NCBI RefSeq assembly: GCF_004339025.1
Contig: NZ_SMFT01000003.1
Span: forward strand, 62,001-126,000
Reading direction: 5' to 3'
DNA: 64,000 nucleotides
Source of the DNA: Volucribacter psittacicida
GTDB lineage: Bacteria > Pseudomonadota > Gammaproteobacteria > Enterobacterales > Pasteurellaceae
Both the position numbers and the translations under genes were made by a program. Below the pieces are notes generated by a model, which did no database searches, had not been told where the DNA came from, and was given only the letters and a program-made list of their open reading frames with translations. This document shows positions 32,346 through 43,400 of the stretch, piece by piece (the stretch's first letter is position 1; the number at the start of each line of letters is the position of its first letter).

Positions 32346-34619
32346 ATGGATATTAGAGGAATCATTAAGCAACATCAGCTTGGTTTATTATTTCAACAAG
32401 GGAGTTTCGGTTTAGAAAAAGAAAGCCAGCGAGTTTATGCTGATGGACGCATTGTGACTACGCCACACCCTGCATTATTTGGTAATCGTGCTTATCATCC
32501 TTATATCCAAACAGATTTTGCCGAAAGTCAATTAGAATTAATTACGCCACCTTGTAAGAATCTCAATGACAGTTTACGTTGGTTATCCGCTATCCACGAA
32601 GTGGTAGCACGTTCTTTGCCTGAAGATGAGTATATTTTTCCATTAAGTATGCCCGCAGGGCTACCCGATGAATCACTTATTCAAGTTGCTCAGTTAGATA
32701 ATGCTGAAGATGTGGCTTATCGTGAACATTTGGTCGCTGTATATGGCAAAAATAAACAAATGGTTAGCGGTATCCATTATAATTTTCAGTTATCGCCAGA
32801 TTTTATTGAAGCGTTATTTAAGGCACAAAATACGGAACAAAGTGCGGTGGATTTTCAGAATAATTTATATATGAAAATGGCACGCAACTTCTTACGTTAT
32901 CAATGGATTTTGGTTTATCTCTTATCCGCAACCCCAACAGTACAAGCGGATTATTTTCAACAGGGTTCACCATTGAAAAATGGGCAATATGTGCGTAGTT
33001 TACGTTCTAGCCAATATGGTTATGTCAATGCGCCTGAAATCAAAGTTTCTTTTGAAAATTTACAAGATTATGTAGAAAGTCTAGAACATTGGGTCAATAT
33101 GGGGAAATTGATTGCGGAAAAAGAATTTTATTCTAATGTCCGTTTGCGTGGCGCAAAAAAAGTACGTGATTTATTGAATAAAGGTATTCAATATTTGGAA
33201 TTTCGTTTGTTTGATTTAAACCCTTTTGAGGCTTATGGCATAAATTTAGAGGATGCGAAGTTTATTCATCTTTTTGTTTTATTGATGATCTGGTTGGAAG
33301 ACAGTGATCAAAGTGCGGTAGATTTAGGCAAAAAAATGTTAGGCGAAGTTGCCTTAGAATCGCCTTTGCAACCTACAAAATTCCGTCAAGAGGGCGAGCA
33401 AATTTTACAACAATTAATCGCTATGTTGAAAGAGATTGAGGCAGAACAAAAGCTAATTGACATTGTGCAAGACAAATTAAATCAATTTGCCGATCCTGCT
33501 CAAACCTTATGTGGACGTTTAGTTAAAGCCATTGAACAATCAGGTGATTATCAGATTCTCGGCGCCACATTGGCGCAACAATATAAACAACAAGCCTGTG
33601 AAAAATTTTATGCCTTGTCGGCCTTTGCCAATATGGAACTTTCCACCCAAGCCTTGATGTTTGATTTAATTCAAAAAGGCATCAAAGTAGATATTTTAGA
33701 TGAAAGTGATCAATTCCTTTGTTTACAATTTGGTGAACATATTGAATATGTGAAAAATGGCAATATGACCAGTAAAGATAGCTATATTTCGCCATTAATT
33801 ATGGAAAATAAAGTGGTCACGAAAAAAGTGTTAGCGAAAGCAGGTTTTAATGTTCCCCAATCTATTGAGTTTACTGATTTAGAAAGTGCGGTAGCAAATT
33901 ATCCTTTATTTGAAAATCGGGCTGTCGTCATTAAACCAAAATCCACCAATTTTGGCTTAGGGATCACGATTTTTCAGCAAGGGGTAAAAAATAAACAAGA
34001 TTTTGCCAAGGCAGTGGAAATTGCTTTTCGTGAAGATAAAGAAGTGATGATTGAAGATTATTTGGTTGGCACAGAATACCGCTTTTTTGTATTAGGCGAT
34101 AACACTTTGGCGGTCTTATTGCGTGTGCCAGCAAATGTTGAAGGCGATGGGGTTCATACGGTAGCTGAATTAGTAGCAATGAAAAATGATCATCCACTAC
34201 GTGGCGATGGTAGTCGTACCCCATTGAAAAAAATTGCCTTAGGTGAAATTGAACAGCTCCAGTTAAAAGAACAAGGCTTAACAACAGCTTCCATTCCTGC
34301 CAAAGGGCAGTTAGTACAGCTACGAGCTAATTCGAATATCAGTACAGGTGGCGATAGTATTGATATGACTGAGGCGATGCACCCTAGCTATAAAGCGTTA
34401 GCTGTGGGTATCAGCAAAGCAATGGGGGCGGCGGTGTGTGGCGTGGATTTAATTATTCCCGATCTTAATAAGCCCGCAGAACCAAGTTTAGCCTCTTGGG
34501 GCGTGATTGAGGCAAACTTTAATCCAATGATGATGATGCATATTTTCCCTTATCAAGGAAAATCTCGCCGTGTTACATTAGATGTGATTAAGATGTTGTT
34601 TCCTGAGTGGTGGAGTTAG
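32346..34619 (+). CDS. gshF: Bifunctional glutamate-cysteine ligase / glutathione synthetase GshF
   Basis: GshF makes glutathione in one polypeptide: an N-terminal gamma-glutamylcysteine ligase domain (about 1-480, with GLEKESQRVYADGR and FAESQLELITPP) fused to an ATP-grasp synthetase domain (about 485-757, with AVVIKPKSTNFGLGI and GVIEANFNPMMMMH). I chose ATG 32346, preceded by AAAGGATAAGT, giving 757 residues as in the Pasteurella enzyme; an ATG eight codons earlier is less likely. Three uptake signals fall inside (32840, 33311, 33884). They are the last before the capsule region. Confidence 0.96.
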   Translation: MDIRGIIKQHQLGLLFQQGSFGLEKESQRVYADGRIVTTPHPALFGNRAYHPYIQTDFAESQLELITPPCKNLNDSLRWLSAIHEVVARSLPEDEYIFPLSMPAGLPDESLIQVAQLDNAEDVAYREHLVAVYGKNKQMVSGIHYNFQLSPDFIEALFKAQNTEQSAVDFQNNLYMKMARNFLRYQWILVYLLSATPTVQADYFQQGSPLKNGQYVRSLRSSQYGYVNAPEIKVSFENLQDYVESLEHWVNMGKLIAEKEFYSNVRLRGAKKVRDLLNKGIQYLEFRLFDLNPFEAYGINLEDAKFIHLFVLLMIWLEDSDQSAVDLGKKMLGEVALESPLQPTKFRQEGEQILQQLIAMLKEIEAEQKLIDIVQDKLNQFADPAQTLCGRLVKAIEQSGDYQILGATLAQQYKQQACEKFYALSAFANMELSTQALMFDLIQKGIKVDILDESDQFLCLQFGEHIEYVKNGNMTSKDSYISPLIMENKVVTKKVLAKAGFNVPQSIEFTDLESAVANYPLFENRAVVIKPKSTNFGLGITIFQQGVKNKQDFAKAVEIAFREDKEVMIEDYLVGTEYRFFVLGDNTLAVLLRVPANVEGDGVHTVAELVAMKNDHPLRGDGSRTPLKKIALGEIEQLQLKEQGLTTASIPAKGQLVQLRANSNISTGGDSIDMTEAMHPSYKALAVGISKAMGAAVCGVDLIIPDLNKPAEPSLASWGVIEANFNPMMMMHIFPYQGKSRRVTLDVIKMLFPEWWS

Positions 34620-35326
34620 GTGTTTTTATGATTATTTTGATCCATTAACAAAGATATAATGGTTGCTAATAATAATTTTCCCAAATTGTTAGCAACTCTT
34701 TTTATTTGAAAACTCTTATAAATATAACGTTATGCTTTTTCTTAATTTATTGTAATTAATTTCCTCTTAGGCTTACTGTATAGTCAAATAATTTCGTATT
34801 TCATAAAACTTAGTAACAATATGCGAGGAATACTGCACTTATTGGATTATTGTAAAGTTGTTTGTATGATACTTTGAGTTGTTTCGCTATAATAATGTAA
34901 ATGACGAAAAAGCCATTCTTGTCAGGATATTCATTAATATTAAAATACCAAAATTTTATTTAAAGAAAATAGTGTCGATAATAATATTTAGATATGTCGA
35001 TAGAGGATGTTTTAATACTGTTTGTGAGGCTTTATCAATATGTTTTTGGAGTGGCTTTTATGGGATATTGATATTTAATATAGGCTCTTTATAAGTTTTT
35101 TCTTTCTTGAAATAATGAAACTAAATTTTATTAGGATTTATAGTGGTTCAAATAAGAATATACATCATTACTAGTTTCTTTATATGTTTGTAATATATAC
35201 TCTGCTTTTTTTCTTATTGTTTAAAAAAACGATTTAAAGCTTTTACTATAATGTTTTAAGCCATTTTTTAGTAATTATTTTTTCCATTATAAAACAATAT
35301 TATATCAAGGATATTTATCTTACAAT
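34620..35326. other. AT-rich intergenic region without a credible gene
   Basis: About 700 bases separate gshF from the 3' end of the capsule export operon. The only open frame of note (34879-35094, 71 codons) lacks a ribosome site, domains or sensible composition. Apart from the gshF terminator I see no repeat, RNA gene or pseudogene that I can support. It may be decayed DNA at the edge of the capsule locus. Confidence 0.5.
34662..34702 (+). terminator. gshF terminator
   Basis: GTTGCTAATAAT pairs with ATTGTTAGCAAC (one G-U pair), followed by TCTTTTTATTT. The outer arms are identical to those of the hairpin near 20497. Confidence 0.75.
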
Positions 35327-35974
35327 TTATTTTTTATTATAATATTTATATGCTTCATCAATAGACGGAAATTTATGTAAAATGCCTTCATCTAATACCA
35401 TGGCGTTGTCACAATAATTTTTTATAGCAGATGGGCTGTGCGAAACTAAAATAATAGAGCGATCCTTTCTTTTTTCAAAAAGTTCATATTTACATTTATC
35501 TGAAAAGCGAGAATCCCCCACTGCAATGACTTCATCAATTAAATAACAATCAAATTCAATGGATAGCGATAAAGCAAAAGCTAATCTTGCTTTCATACCA
35601 GAGGAATATGTTTTAACAGGCTCATAGAGATATTCGCTTAATTCAGAAAACTCTTCTGTAAAATTTTTTACATAATTAATATCAGCACCATAAATACGGC
35701 AAACAAAGCGTAGGTTATCCATTCCGGTTAAACTTCCTTGAAATGCGCCACTAAATGCTAGTGGCCAAGAGATGCTCATATTTTGTTCTATATTACCGCT
35801 TGTAGGAGGCTCAACGCCACTCAGTAAACGGATAAGTGTTGATTTTCCTGCTCCATTTCGTCCAAGAATACCAACTTTTTCCCCTTTTTTTAGCTCAAAA
35901 TTAATATTTTTTAATACGTTTTTCCAACCAGAGCGAGTTTGATAGCGTTTGCTTACATTAGTGATACGAATCAT
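35327..35974 (-). CDS. bexA: Capsule exporter ATPase, BexA/KpsT/CtrD family
   Basis: This is the nucleotide-binding subunit of the ABC transporter that exports group 2 capsule. The 215-residue protein has Walker [10 protein letters not shown] at 38-46, the signature [13 protein letters not shown] near 125, Walker [13 protein letters not shown] and the switch histidine in SHSP. Its start overlaps the bexB stop by four bases. The name follows the Haemophilus influenzae homologue; equivalents elsewhere are hexA and ctrD. Confidence 0.94.
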   Translation of the reverse strand: MIRITNVSKRYQTRSGWKNVLKNINFELKKGEKVGILGRNGAGKSTLIRLLSGVEPPTSGNIEQNMSISWPLAFSGAFQGSLTGMDNLRFVCRIYGADINYVKNFTEEFSELSEYLYEPVKTYSSGMKARLAFALSLSIEFDCYLIDEVIAVGDSRFSDKCKYELFEKRKDRSIILVSHSPSAIKNYCDNAMVLDEGILHKFPSIDEAYKYYNKK

Positions 35975-36768
35975 TGTGGTTCTACGCCTTTGCTAAAGTG
36001 TTTTACAAGTAATAGACCTATAAAAATTAGGACTAAGTCGCAGGTTAAAATAAATAAGGGTTGTTCATAGGTAATAACAGTGTCACCAAAATATCCTTTA
36101 CGAAACATTTCAGTTCCATGCACCATAGGAAGCCAAAGAATATATTGTTGTGCTTGTGCTGGCAAGGAATGTACGAAGAAAAATACACCTGAGAGTGGCA
36201 TCATAAGGAAAGATAAGGTTCCCCATATTTTACCAAAGGGCTCAAAATATTGGGCGATGGAAGCAATAATCAAGCCTAAACCAATTGCAAAACCAGCCAT
36301 TAATCCCCAAGCTAATAGCATATAAAACATATCTTGTGGAAAATCAATAAGACCCAATGCAATGAAAAGGGTCATAATGACTAATTGAGCGATAGTTGTC
36401 CCTGCAATTTCAAGCAACATTCTTGCTAATAGCGTATCCAATACCCGGACATTACGATGATAGAGTAAGCCTATATTCCCAGCAATTGCACCAATTGCTC
36501 TCCTAGAAGCATTACGCCACATCATCATTAGTGGATACCCTGTAATTGTGAAAGCTAAAATATTTAAGGTAGAGAAACTATTCGCACGAACTGTACCCCA
36601 TAATAATGCGATTAAAACGGTCATTAATAAGGGTTCAACAAATAACCACATAAAACCGATATTACGTCGTCCATAACGCGTAATAATTTCTCTCAGCAAT
36701 AACGCTTTAATCACTCTCCACTGAATAACTCTAGAGCGTTTAAAGGTGGTTTTTTTACCGTAATTCAT
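35971..36768 (-). CDS. bexB: Capsule exporter permease, BexB/KpsM/CtrC family
   Basis: This is the membrane subunit of the capsule ABC transporter. The 265-residue protein has about six hydrophobic segments and the family start [23 protein letters not shown]. It ends near [17 protein letters not shown] with a last membrane span. It overlaps bexA by four bases and touches bexC, consistent with one export operon. Confidence 0.94.
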   Translation of the reverse strand: MNYGKKTTFKRSRVIQWRVIKALLLREIITRYGRRNIGFMWLFVEPLLMTVLIALLWGTVRANSFSTLNILAFTITGYPLMMMWRNASRRAIGAIAGNIGLLYHRNVRVLDTLLARMLLEIAGTTIAQLVIMTLFIALGLIDFPQDMFYMLLAWGLMAGFAIGLGLIIASIAQYFEPFGKIWGTLSFLMMPLSGVFFFVHSLPAQAQQYILWLPMVHGTEMFRKGYFGDTVITYEQPLFILTCDLVLIFIGLLLVKHFSKGVEPQ

Positions 36769-37883
36769 TAGTTTCTATGCTCACGAATACTCGCAACTAA
36801 TAAGCGAACAATGCCATAAAGTAATAAACCGAAAAAGAATGTCGCTAAAATATTATATAAACGATGAGGTTCTAATGCTAAATCAGGTTTACTTGGTGGT
36901 GTAATGACTTCAAGATAAAGTTGTTTCCTATCGGCTTCACTAATTGCATTTTGTAATGCAGTGATCGCGGTAGTTAATTGCTGTTGAGCTAAAGTATTTG
37001 TCAATACTAAACGTTGATATTCTGCGGTTTGTGTCGCAATAGAATGCCCTCCTCCTAAGACTAAATTGATTTGTTTTTCAATTTCAGTTTTGATACTTTT
37101 TTCTCGAACTTTTAGTGTATTAATTTGAGGGTTTTGTGGCGAAAGTGCTTGAATTTGCTGTAGTTGTGTTTGTATGTTAATCAATTCATCTTGTAAACGA
37201 GAAATGGAAGATAATAAGATTTCTGATTCTGCGGTAACATCAAAAATACCATTTTTAATGCGATATTGGCTTAATGCTTGTGCAGAATCCATCACATCTT
37301 GTTCTGCTTTTTTTACCGCTTGTTCAGAAAACATAATGGTATCTTTTCTTGCTCGTTCATTAAGTCGATTAATTAACATTTCAGCTTGTTTTAATAAATT
37401 TAAACTAATTTCTTCGGCTTCATTTGCTTCAAATGCCCTAACCCTTAGGCTGGCAATACCAGATACAGAATCCACATTGACAGATAAATAATCTTGAAAA
37501 TACTGATAAAAGGCTTCATCCTCAGGTTTTAATCCCAAAGGATTAAATCGTCTAAAAAAATCTCCTTTATCACTATAATATTGACGAACAGGTAAAATGT
37601 TTGATACTTGAGTTAAAGCTTCTCGAGAACGTAAAAAAGCTAATACCGTATAAGTATCATCTTGTGAGCGAGAAAATCCTACATTCTGTAATAATGAACC
37701 TACTCCCGTTAAACTCGCTTGGTTTTGTGGCGTTCTTACCACAAAGTTTGTTTCGGAAATATAAATATCTGATGCCCAAAACGTAAAATAGAGAACGGAA
37801 CAGCTAGTGGGTAAAATCACCAATAGCCAAAATAATGGATTAAATTTCTTCCATAGTTTAGTGAGTAAAGGAAACTTATTCAT
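36768..37883 (-). CDS. bexC: Capsule export inner-membrane/periplasmic adaptor, BexC/KpsE/CtrB family
   Basis: This polysaccharide co-polymerase-type adaptor bridges the ABC transporter and the outer-membrane exporter. The 371-residue protein has membrane segments at about 14-34 and 345-365 flanking a long periplasmic part with coiled-coil character (residues about 165-300). The C-terminal PPSKPDLALEPHRLYNI motif before the last segment is typical. It lies 13 bases after bexD. Confidence 0.93.
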   Translation of the reverse strand: MNKFPLLTKLWKKFNPLFWLLVILPTSCSVLYFTFWASDIYISETNFVVRTPQNQASLTGVGSLLQNVGFSRSQDDTYTVLAFLRSREALTQVSNILPVRQYYSDKGDFFRRFNPLGLKPEDEAFYQYFQDYLSVNVDSVSGIASLRVRAFEANEAEEISLNLLKQAEMLINRLNERARKDTIMFSEQAVKKAEQDVMDSAQALSQYRIKNGIFDVTAESEILLSSISRLQDELINIQTQLQQIQALSPQNPQINTLKVREKSIKTEIEKQINLVLGGGHSIATQTAEYQRLVLTNTLAQQQLTTAITALQNAISEADRKQLYLEVITPPSKPDLALEPHRLYNILATFFFGLLLYGIVRLLVASIREHRN

Positions 37884-37896
37884 ATAACCTACTTGC

Positions 37897-39054
37897 TTAT
37901 AAATTATTTACATTACTTGCAGTGCTAGTTACGGGTGAAGTAATGGAGAAAATTATTCTTAAGAATTTTTGGAATTCACTTAATGGCGCATTAGATACAT
38001 AAACCACATCTTTATTTTGAATAGGAAAACGTTGTAACCAAAATAAGGCTTCTGGTTGTAATAAATTAATGCGATATACCGTTGGTATTTCAGTACCTAC
38101 GGAATAACCTTTTTTCTGCCATAATGCTTTTTCTTGCGGATTTAACTGTTCAAATGGAGTGTAACGAAAAACAAAAACACCTCTAGGGTCAGAACGAGTA
38201 TCAATTAAACCGCCCATACGTCCTATTGCCTCTGCTAAAGTAAGCCCTTTCGCAGAAAATTTTACCTCTTTATTTGCCCCTACAGCTCCTAATGCTGTAA
38301 AACTAAGGGGATTATTTAAAAGAGATAATACATCGCCAGAACGTAAAGCAATGTTTTCTTGGGGTTTAGCCGCTAATGTTTCTAAAGAAATAGTTTTTAC
38401 TTCGTTGCCACGCATTAGTTGAACAGAAATATCTTCCGCATTCTCACTCACACCGCCAACGGCTGCAACGGCGTCTAATACACGTTCGCCATAAGAGGTT
38501 AAAGGCATTCGGATGCTATTGCCCTGTCGTAACACAGTAACATTAGCTGAATTGTTTTTCACTAATCTAACCATCGCTTGTGGTTGATTCGCCATAGGCC
38601 TTAATCGTTTAATAATTTCTTGTTGGATTTGCTCAGGGGTTTTCCCTGCTACATGAATAGCCCCAAGAAATGGTATAGTAATTTTCCCATTGGAACTTAC
38701 CATTTGCTCTGGTAAAGAAGTTAATTGAGAATTTCCCGTACCAGTACTGTTCAATCCACCTCCAAATAAAATAGCAGGCGGAGCTTCCCACAGCATAACA
38801 TCTAATATATCGCCAACTCCTACGGTACCTGTATAGTTACGTTGAGCTGAAGGAAATTGGCTAAAGGATTGTGCTTGTTGTTGGTTAAATAAGTTTGTTA
38901 CTGTGCGATTATCCACATCAATAACATCAACTCGAGATTCTAAAGAACTGGTTTGTTGTAAATCCATTACTTTACTTTGGCTAGGCCCAGAAGTAGGCAT
39001 AGCATTACAGCCTGTTAGTAGGGCTATACTGATTAATAGAGGTAGTTTTTTCAT
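37897..39054 (-). CDS. bexD: Outer-membrane capsule exporter lipoprotein, BexD/KpsD/CtrA (Wza-like)
   Basis: I chose ATG 39054 because it gives a lipoprotein signal (MKKLPLLISIALLTGC, Cys16) and a 385-residue product starting like H. influenzae BexD. The open frame runs on to 39183 but the extra part has no such signal. The ribosome site before 39054 is weak. The protein has a polysaccharide-export domain (VGVGDILDVMLWEAP) and SLBB-like repeats (SVQLMRGNEVKTISLE). It is the first gene of the export operon; a C9 tract lies 168 bases upstream. Confidence 0.92.
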   Translation of the reverse strand: MKKLPLLISIALLTGCNAMPTSGPSQSKVMDLQQTSSLESRVDVIDVDNRTVTNLFNQQQAQSFSQFPSAQRNYTGTVGVGDILDVMLWEAPPAILFGGGLNSTGTGNSQLTSLPEQMVSSNGKITIPFLGAIHVAGKTPEQIQQEIIKRLRPMANQPQAMVRLVKNNSANVTVLRQGNSIRMPLTSYGERVLDAVAAVGGVSENAEDISVQLMRGNEVKTISLETLAAKPQENIALRSGDVLSLLNNPLSFTALGAVGANKEVKFSAKGLTLAEAIGRMGGLIDTRSDPRGVFVFRYTPFEQLNPQEKALWQKKGYSVGTEIPTVYRINLLQPEALFWLQRFPIQNKDVVYVSNAPLSEFQKFLRIIFSITSPVTSTASNVNNL

Positions 39055-39200
39055 TGGTACAATTTGGTATAACAAAATTTGAGTTTTTAATTTGTCTAAA
39101 AATTTTAGTGTATATTCTAAGATGATTAGATATAAATGGCAAAGTTTTTCATTTTTTATTCTAATTTTTCTTACAAAACTCATTAATTTACGTGTAAAAT

Positions 39201-39206
39201 ATTATA
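39201..39206 (-). promoter_or_regulatory. Predicted -10 of the capsule export (bexDCBA) promoter
   Basis: A consensus TATAAT on the minus strand lies 15 bases from the G9 tract (minus strand). With a 17-base spacer the -35 hexamer would fall inside the tract, so transcription may depend on tract length. Predicted from sequence only. Confidence 0.4.
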
Positions 39207-39221
39207 TTTATCAATTGGTTA

Positions 39222-39230
39222 CCCCCCCCC
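39222..39230 (+). repeat. Homopolymeric C9 tract between divergent capsule operons
   Basis: Nine C on the plus strand, flanked GTTA and TCCCACC, lie in the roughly 300-base gap between bexD (minus) and the capsule synthesis genes (plus). The left flank and following TC match those of the adhesin tract. All three frames stop before 39363, so it does not act by frameshift on the synthesis gene; a promoter effect is more likely. Confidence 0.9.
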
Positions 39231-39362
39231 TCCCACCCTGATTATTAGGGTTAGTAAATTTAGTTGATTTTCAGTTTTTCTATAGAGTAGAATTATTTCT
39301 AGTTAAATTTGTATAATATATCTTTAGAGATTTCATAAGTTTAGAATAGAGTTTAGAATATA

Positions 39363-40466
39363 ATGAAGAATATTAGAAAACTTTTTACTAATCCTCATAT
39401 TTTCTTTCGTGACTATTTGAACAAAAAATACCCTATAAAAAATATTGAGCAACCTTATCACGAGGATGAAGAAAGGACAGTTATTAATATTGAAAAAAAG
39501 TTAAATTCTGTAATTACTAGAAACTGTTTAGATAAAGAGAATCAAAATAATGTAGATATTGTTTTTACTTGGGTTAATAATTCGGATAAAAATTGGTTAG
39601 AAAAATATCATAAATACAATAATGGTGATGTTATTTCTGCCTTATACGCAACTGATATGGCTAGGTTTTGTAATCATAATGAGTTGTTTTATTCTGTAAA
39701 TTCAGTTTTAAGATTTTTACCATGGGTAAATAAAATTTATATTATTACTGATAATCAAGTACCATTTTGGTTTAAGAACCATCCTAAAGTAAAGATAATT
39801 GATCATAGGGAAATTATAGATGATAGATTTCTCCCTACATTTAATTCTCATGTCATTGAAGCTTTTTTATATAAGATACCAGACTTAAGTGAGAATTTTA
39901 TTTACTTTAATGATGATGTTTTTGTTGCTCAAGAATTATCAAAAGAACATTTTTTTCTTCAAAATGGTATAGCTTCTATTTTTTTAGCTGATAAAAGTTT
40001 AAAGAAAATGGAATCTAAAGGGAAAATAACTGCTACGTTGTCTGCCTCTAAAAATAGTATTTTCTTATTAAAGAAATATTATAATATTAATATTGATACT
40101 CCACTAGTACATACTTACATCCCTTTAAAAAGAAGTGCTTATGAGTTAGCTTGGTCATTATATGAAGAAGCTATTTTAGCTTTTCTTCCTAATAAATTTA
40201 GAAATAATAATGATATTAATTTAGCTAATTTTTTAGTTCCCTGGTTAATGTATTTAGAAGGTAAATCTGTGCCTAGAAGTGATATTTGTTATTATTTTAA
40301 TATAAGATCAAGAAATGCCCCTATCCAATATAAGAAATTACTAAATAAGAAAAACCTAAACGAGTCTCCCCACTCATTTTGTGCCAATGATTTTAATAGT
40401 ATTAGTGAATCTATACCGGATTATCAAAAACAATTGATTAATATGTTAAATAATTATTATGACTAA
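39363..40466 (+). CDS. Stealth-family capsule phosphotransferase
   Basis: Stealth proteins transfer sugar-1-phosphates to build phosphodiester-linked capsules (SacB and XcbA of Neisseria are known members). This 367-residue protein has conserved region 1 as DIVFTWVNNSDKNW at about 65-78, region 2 as NHNELFYSVNSVLRFLPWVNKIYIITDNQ and LPTFNSHVIEA, and region 3 as LSENFIYFNDDVFV. The N-terminus KLFTNPHIFFRDYLNKK is shared in pattern with the next gene. It is AT-rich, holds no uptake signal, and starts the capsule-specific block. Confidence 0.88.
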   Translation: MKNIRKLFTNPHIFFRDYLNKKYPIKNIEQPYHEDEERTVINIEKKLNSVITRNCLDKENQNNVDIVFTWVNNSDKNWLEKYHKYNNGDVISALYATDMARFCNHNELFYSVNSVLRFLPWVNKIYIITDNQVPFWFKNHPKVKIIDHREIIDDRFLPTFNSHVIEAFLYKIPDLSENFIYFNDDVFVAQELSKEHFFLQNGIASIFLADKSLKKMESKGKITATLSASKNSIFLLKKYYNINIDTPLVHTYIPLKRSAYELAWSLYEEAILAFLPNKFRNNNDINLANFLVPWLMYLEGKSVPRSDICYYFNIRSRNAPIQYKKLLNKKNLNESPHSFCANDFNSISESIPDYQKQLINMLNNYYD

Positions 40467-40478
40467 GGATCTAAATCT

Positions 40479-43400
40479 ATGAAAAAAACAACTAGAAAAT
40501 TCAAAAAATTAATCAATAATCCTCGTTTATTCTTTAAAGATATGTATTTGAAGCATTCAGTAAAAATTAAACGCATTATTCCAAAGAAGTATGAATCAAG
40601 ACATAATTTTACTATTGTTTCAGCTGTTTATAATGTTGAAAAATATCTAGATGATTATTTTAATAGTATTGTCAAGCAGTCAATACATTTCAAAGATCAT
40701 ATCCATATTATTTGTGTGGATGATGGTTCTACAGATAATTCTGCAAAAATTATTAAAAAATGGCAAAGAAAGTACCCTAATAATATTACCTATTTCTATA
40801 AAGATAACGGGGGGCAATCATCTGCAAGAAATTTAGGACTAAAGCATGTTAAAACAGAATGGGTAACATTTACTGACCCTGATGATTTTTTACATCCTGA
40901 TTATTTTAAGGAAATAGATGATGTTTTGGCTAAGGATAGTGATATTTCTCTAATTGGAACTAATCTAATTTTTTATTTTGAAAATGGTAAAATTTTTAAA
41001 GATTCTCATCCTCTAAAATATAAATTCACTAAAGATGTATCTATAATGTCTCTAAAAAGTATGAATAATTTTATACAAATGAGTGCACCTAGTACAATCT
41101 TTAAAATTTCTGATAGAAGAATTGGAGGCCTACTATTTGATGAGAAAGTTAAACCTAGTTTTGAAGACGCTAAATTTACTTCTGAATATATATTAAAAAA
41201 TTTTGATAAAAAAATAGCATTTCTAAAAAACTCAATTTATTTTTATCGTAAAAGAAGTGATAATAGTTCTACTTTGAATAATGCTAATTCCATGCCAGAA
41301 CAGTATTTAGATGTATATAAATATGGAGTTATTCCTGTGTTAGAGAAATATCACAAAGAGCTAAATTACATTCCTTTATTTATACAAATTACAGCCTTAT
41401 ATCATATATCTTGGTATATTATAGGACTAGTTAATAATGATGAAAAAACTAATTTTCTTAGCAATAATGAGAAAGATAATTTCTTGAAATATTTGCATAG
41501 AGTTTTTGATTTCATTAATATAGAAACAATTATGTCGTTTAATTTATCAGGTATATGGTTTCTTCAGAAAGTTGGATTATTAGGATTATTCAAGAATACT
41601 GCTCCTAAACTACAAATTGTCTATGTTGAAAATATAGATTTAAGTAAGAAACAGATATTAATTTCCTATTTTACTCATTTTGATAATGAGCTAGATAACT
41701 TCTATCTAGATAATCAAGATATTGTTCCTAAAATATATAAAACAACTATACACACTTTTGTTGGTAATCCTTTTGTCTATGAGAAACGCATTTGGATTCC
41801 ATTTGATAATGAAGAACAAGTTTTATCTGTAAAAATAAATAATATTCTTGCAAGAATTAGTTTAAAAGGTAAACATTATCAGTCAATAAAAGTTAAAGAT
41901 ATATTAAAGTCTTTTAAGCCATCATTAAAATATCAAACAGATGACACATGGTTAATAATGGATCGAGATATTCAAGCTGATGATAATGCAGAGCATTTAT
42001 ATCGCTACTTGAAAGAAAATTATCCTGAACAAGTCTGTTATTTTGCTTTGAGAAAAGATTCTCATGATTGGGAACGCTTGAAAAAAGAAGGATTTAATTT
42101 ATTGGATTATGGTTCTTATGAATTTGAGCAACACTTATGTAGAGCTTCTAAAATTATTAGTAGTCATTTAGATAGATATATTAATAATTATTTTGGTGAT
42201 GAATATGAATATAGTAAAAAGTTTATATTTCTACAACATGGCATAACTAAAGACAATATGTCAAGTTGGTTCAATACTAAGAAAAATCTACAATGTTTAA
42301 TTACTGCGACAGTTTCAGAATATCATTCTATAGCGGATAACTATAATAGTTATAAATTAAGCTCTAAAGAGGTCGTATTAACGGGGTTTCCTCGTCATGA
42401 TGAACTATTAAAATGTAATCAAAAAGATAATAAAATTATCTTAATTATGCCGACTTGGAGAAGAAGTATTGTAGGTAATACTGTTGGTAATGGTAATAAT
42501 CGTTTATTATCAGATAGTTTTATGCAAACTAATTATGCTCAATCTTGGTATAAAATAATTCATCATAATAAATTAAAACAATTAGTTAATGACTATGGAT
42601 ATCAGGTTATCTTTGCACCTCATGCAAATATAATGCCTTATTTGGGTTTATTTAATATACCGTCTTTTATTAACGTATGGAAATCAACTACTTCAAGTGA
42701 GAGTATTCAGCAATTATTCCAAAAAGCTCAACTAATGATCACTGATTACTCTTCTGTAGCATTTGAGATGGCATTATTAGAGAAAATGGTTATTTATTAT
42801 CAATTTGACCAAGAAAGTGCATTCTCAGGAGAGCATATCTATCAAAAAGGTTATTTTTCTTATGAAAATGATGGTTTTGGTCCAGTAGTATTTACAGAAT
42901 ATGAATTATTTAATCAATTAGAAAAACTTCTTGCTAATGACGGTAAACCGTTTGAACCTTATCTTAGCCGAATTCAGAATACATTTCCATTTAGAGATGG
43001 AAAAAATTGTGAAAGAGTTTATCAAGCGATTATTGATTTAGATAAACCTGATGAGACAAGTATTAATTTAGAAGTACTAAAATTATTTTTAGATAAAGCT
43101 GTTAAGCATCGTGATTGGAAATTGGCTGAATCTAGAGCTAGATTATTATTAATATATGACAATAATCGAGAAAATATCCAACTATTAATAAAGCTCCTTA
43201 TTGAACAAAATAAATATTCCCAAGCTAAAGAAATGATCTTCGAGCTAGATAATTTAGATATTCAATTATCTTTATTATTATCAATTGCATTAAAAACACA
43301 GGATTGGAAGCAAACTATTAAGATTATTAAACGTAATGTTTCTTTATCATTAGAAAATATTATTATATTAATGCATTGTTATATTGAGCTTAGTGAAAAT

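Noticed and set aside
34879-35094. 71-codon open frame downstream of gshF
   Set aside because: No ribosome site, no recognisable domain, and composition like the surrounding AT-rich DNA.
39055-39183. Upstream extension of BexD to 39183
   Set aside because: It adds 43 residues before a clear lipoprotein signal and lies at the predicted transcription start.
39122-39241. Plus-strand frame of 39 codons (MIRYKWQSFSFFILIFL...) that crosses the C9 tract
   Set aside because: No ribosome site, lies antisense to the bexD leader, and all three frames stop shortly after the tract whatever its length, so it cannot be a switched N-terminus of the gene at 39363.
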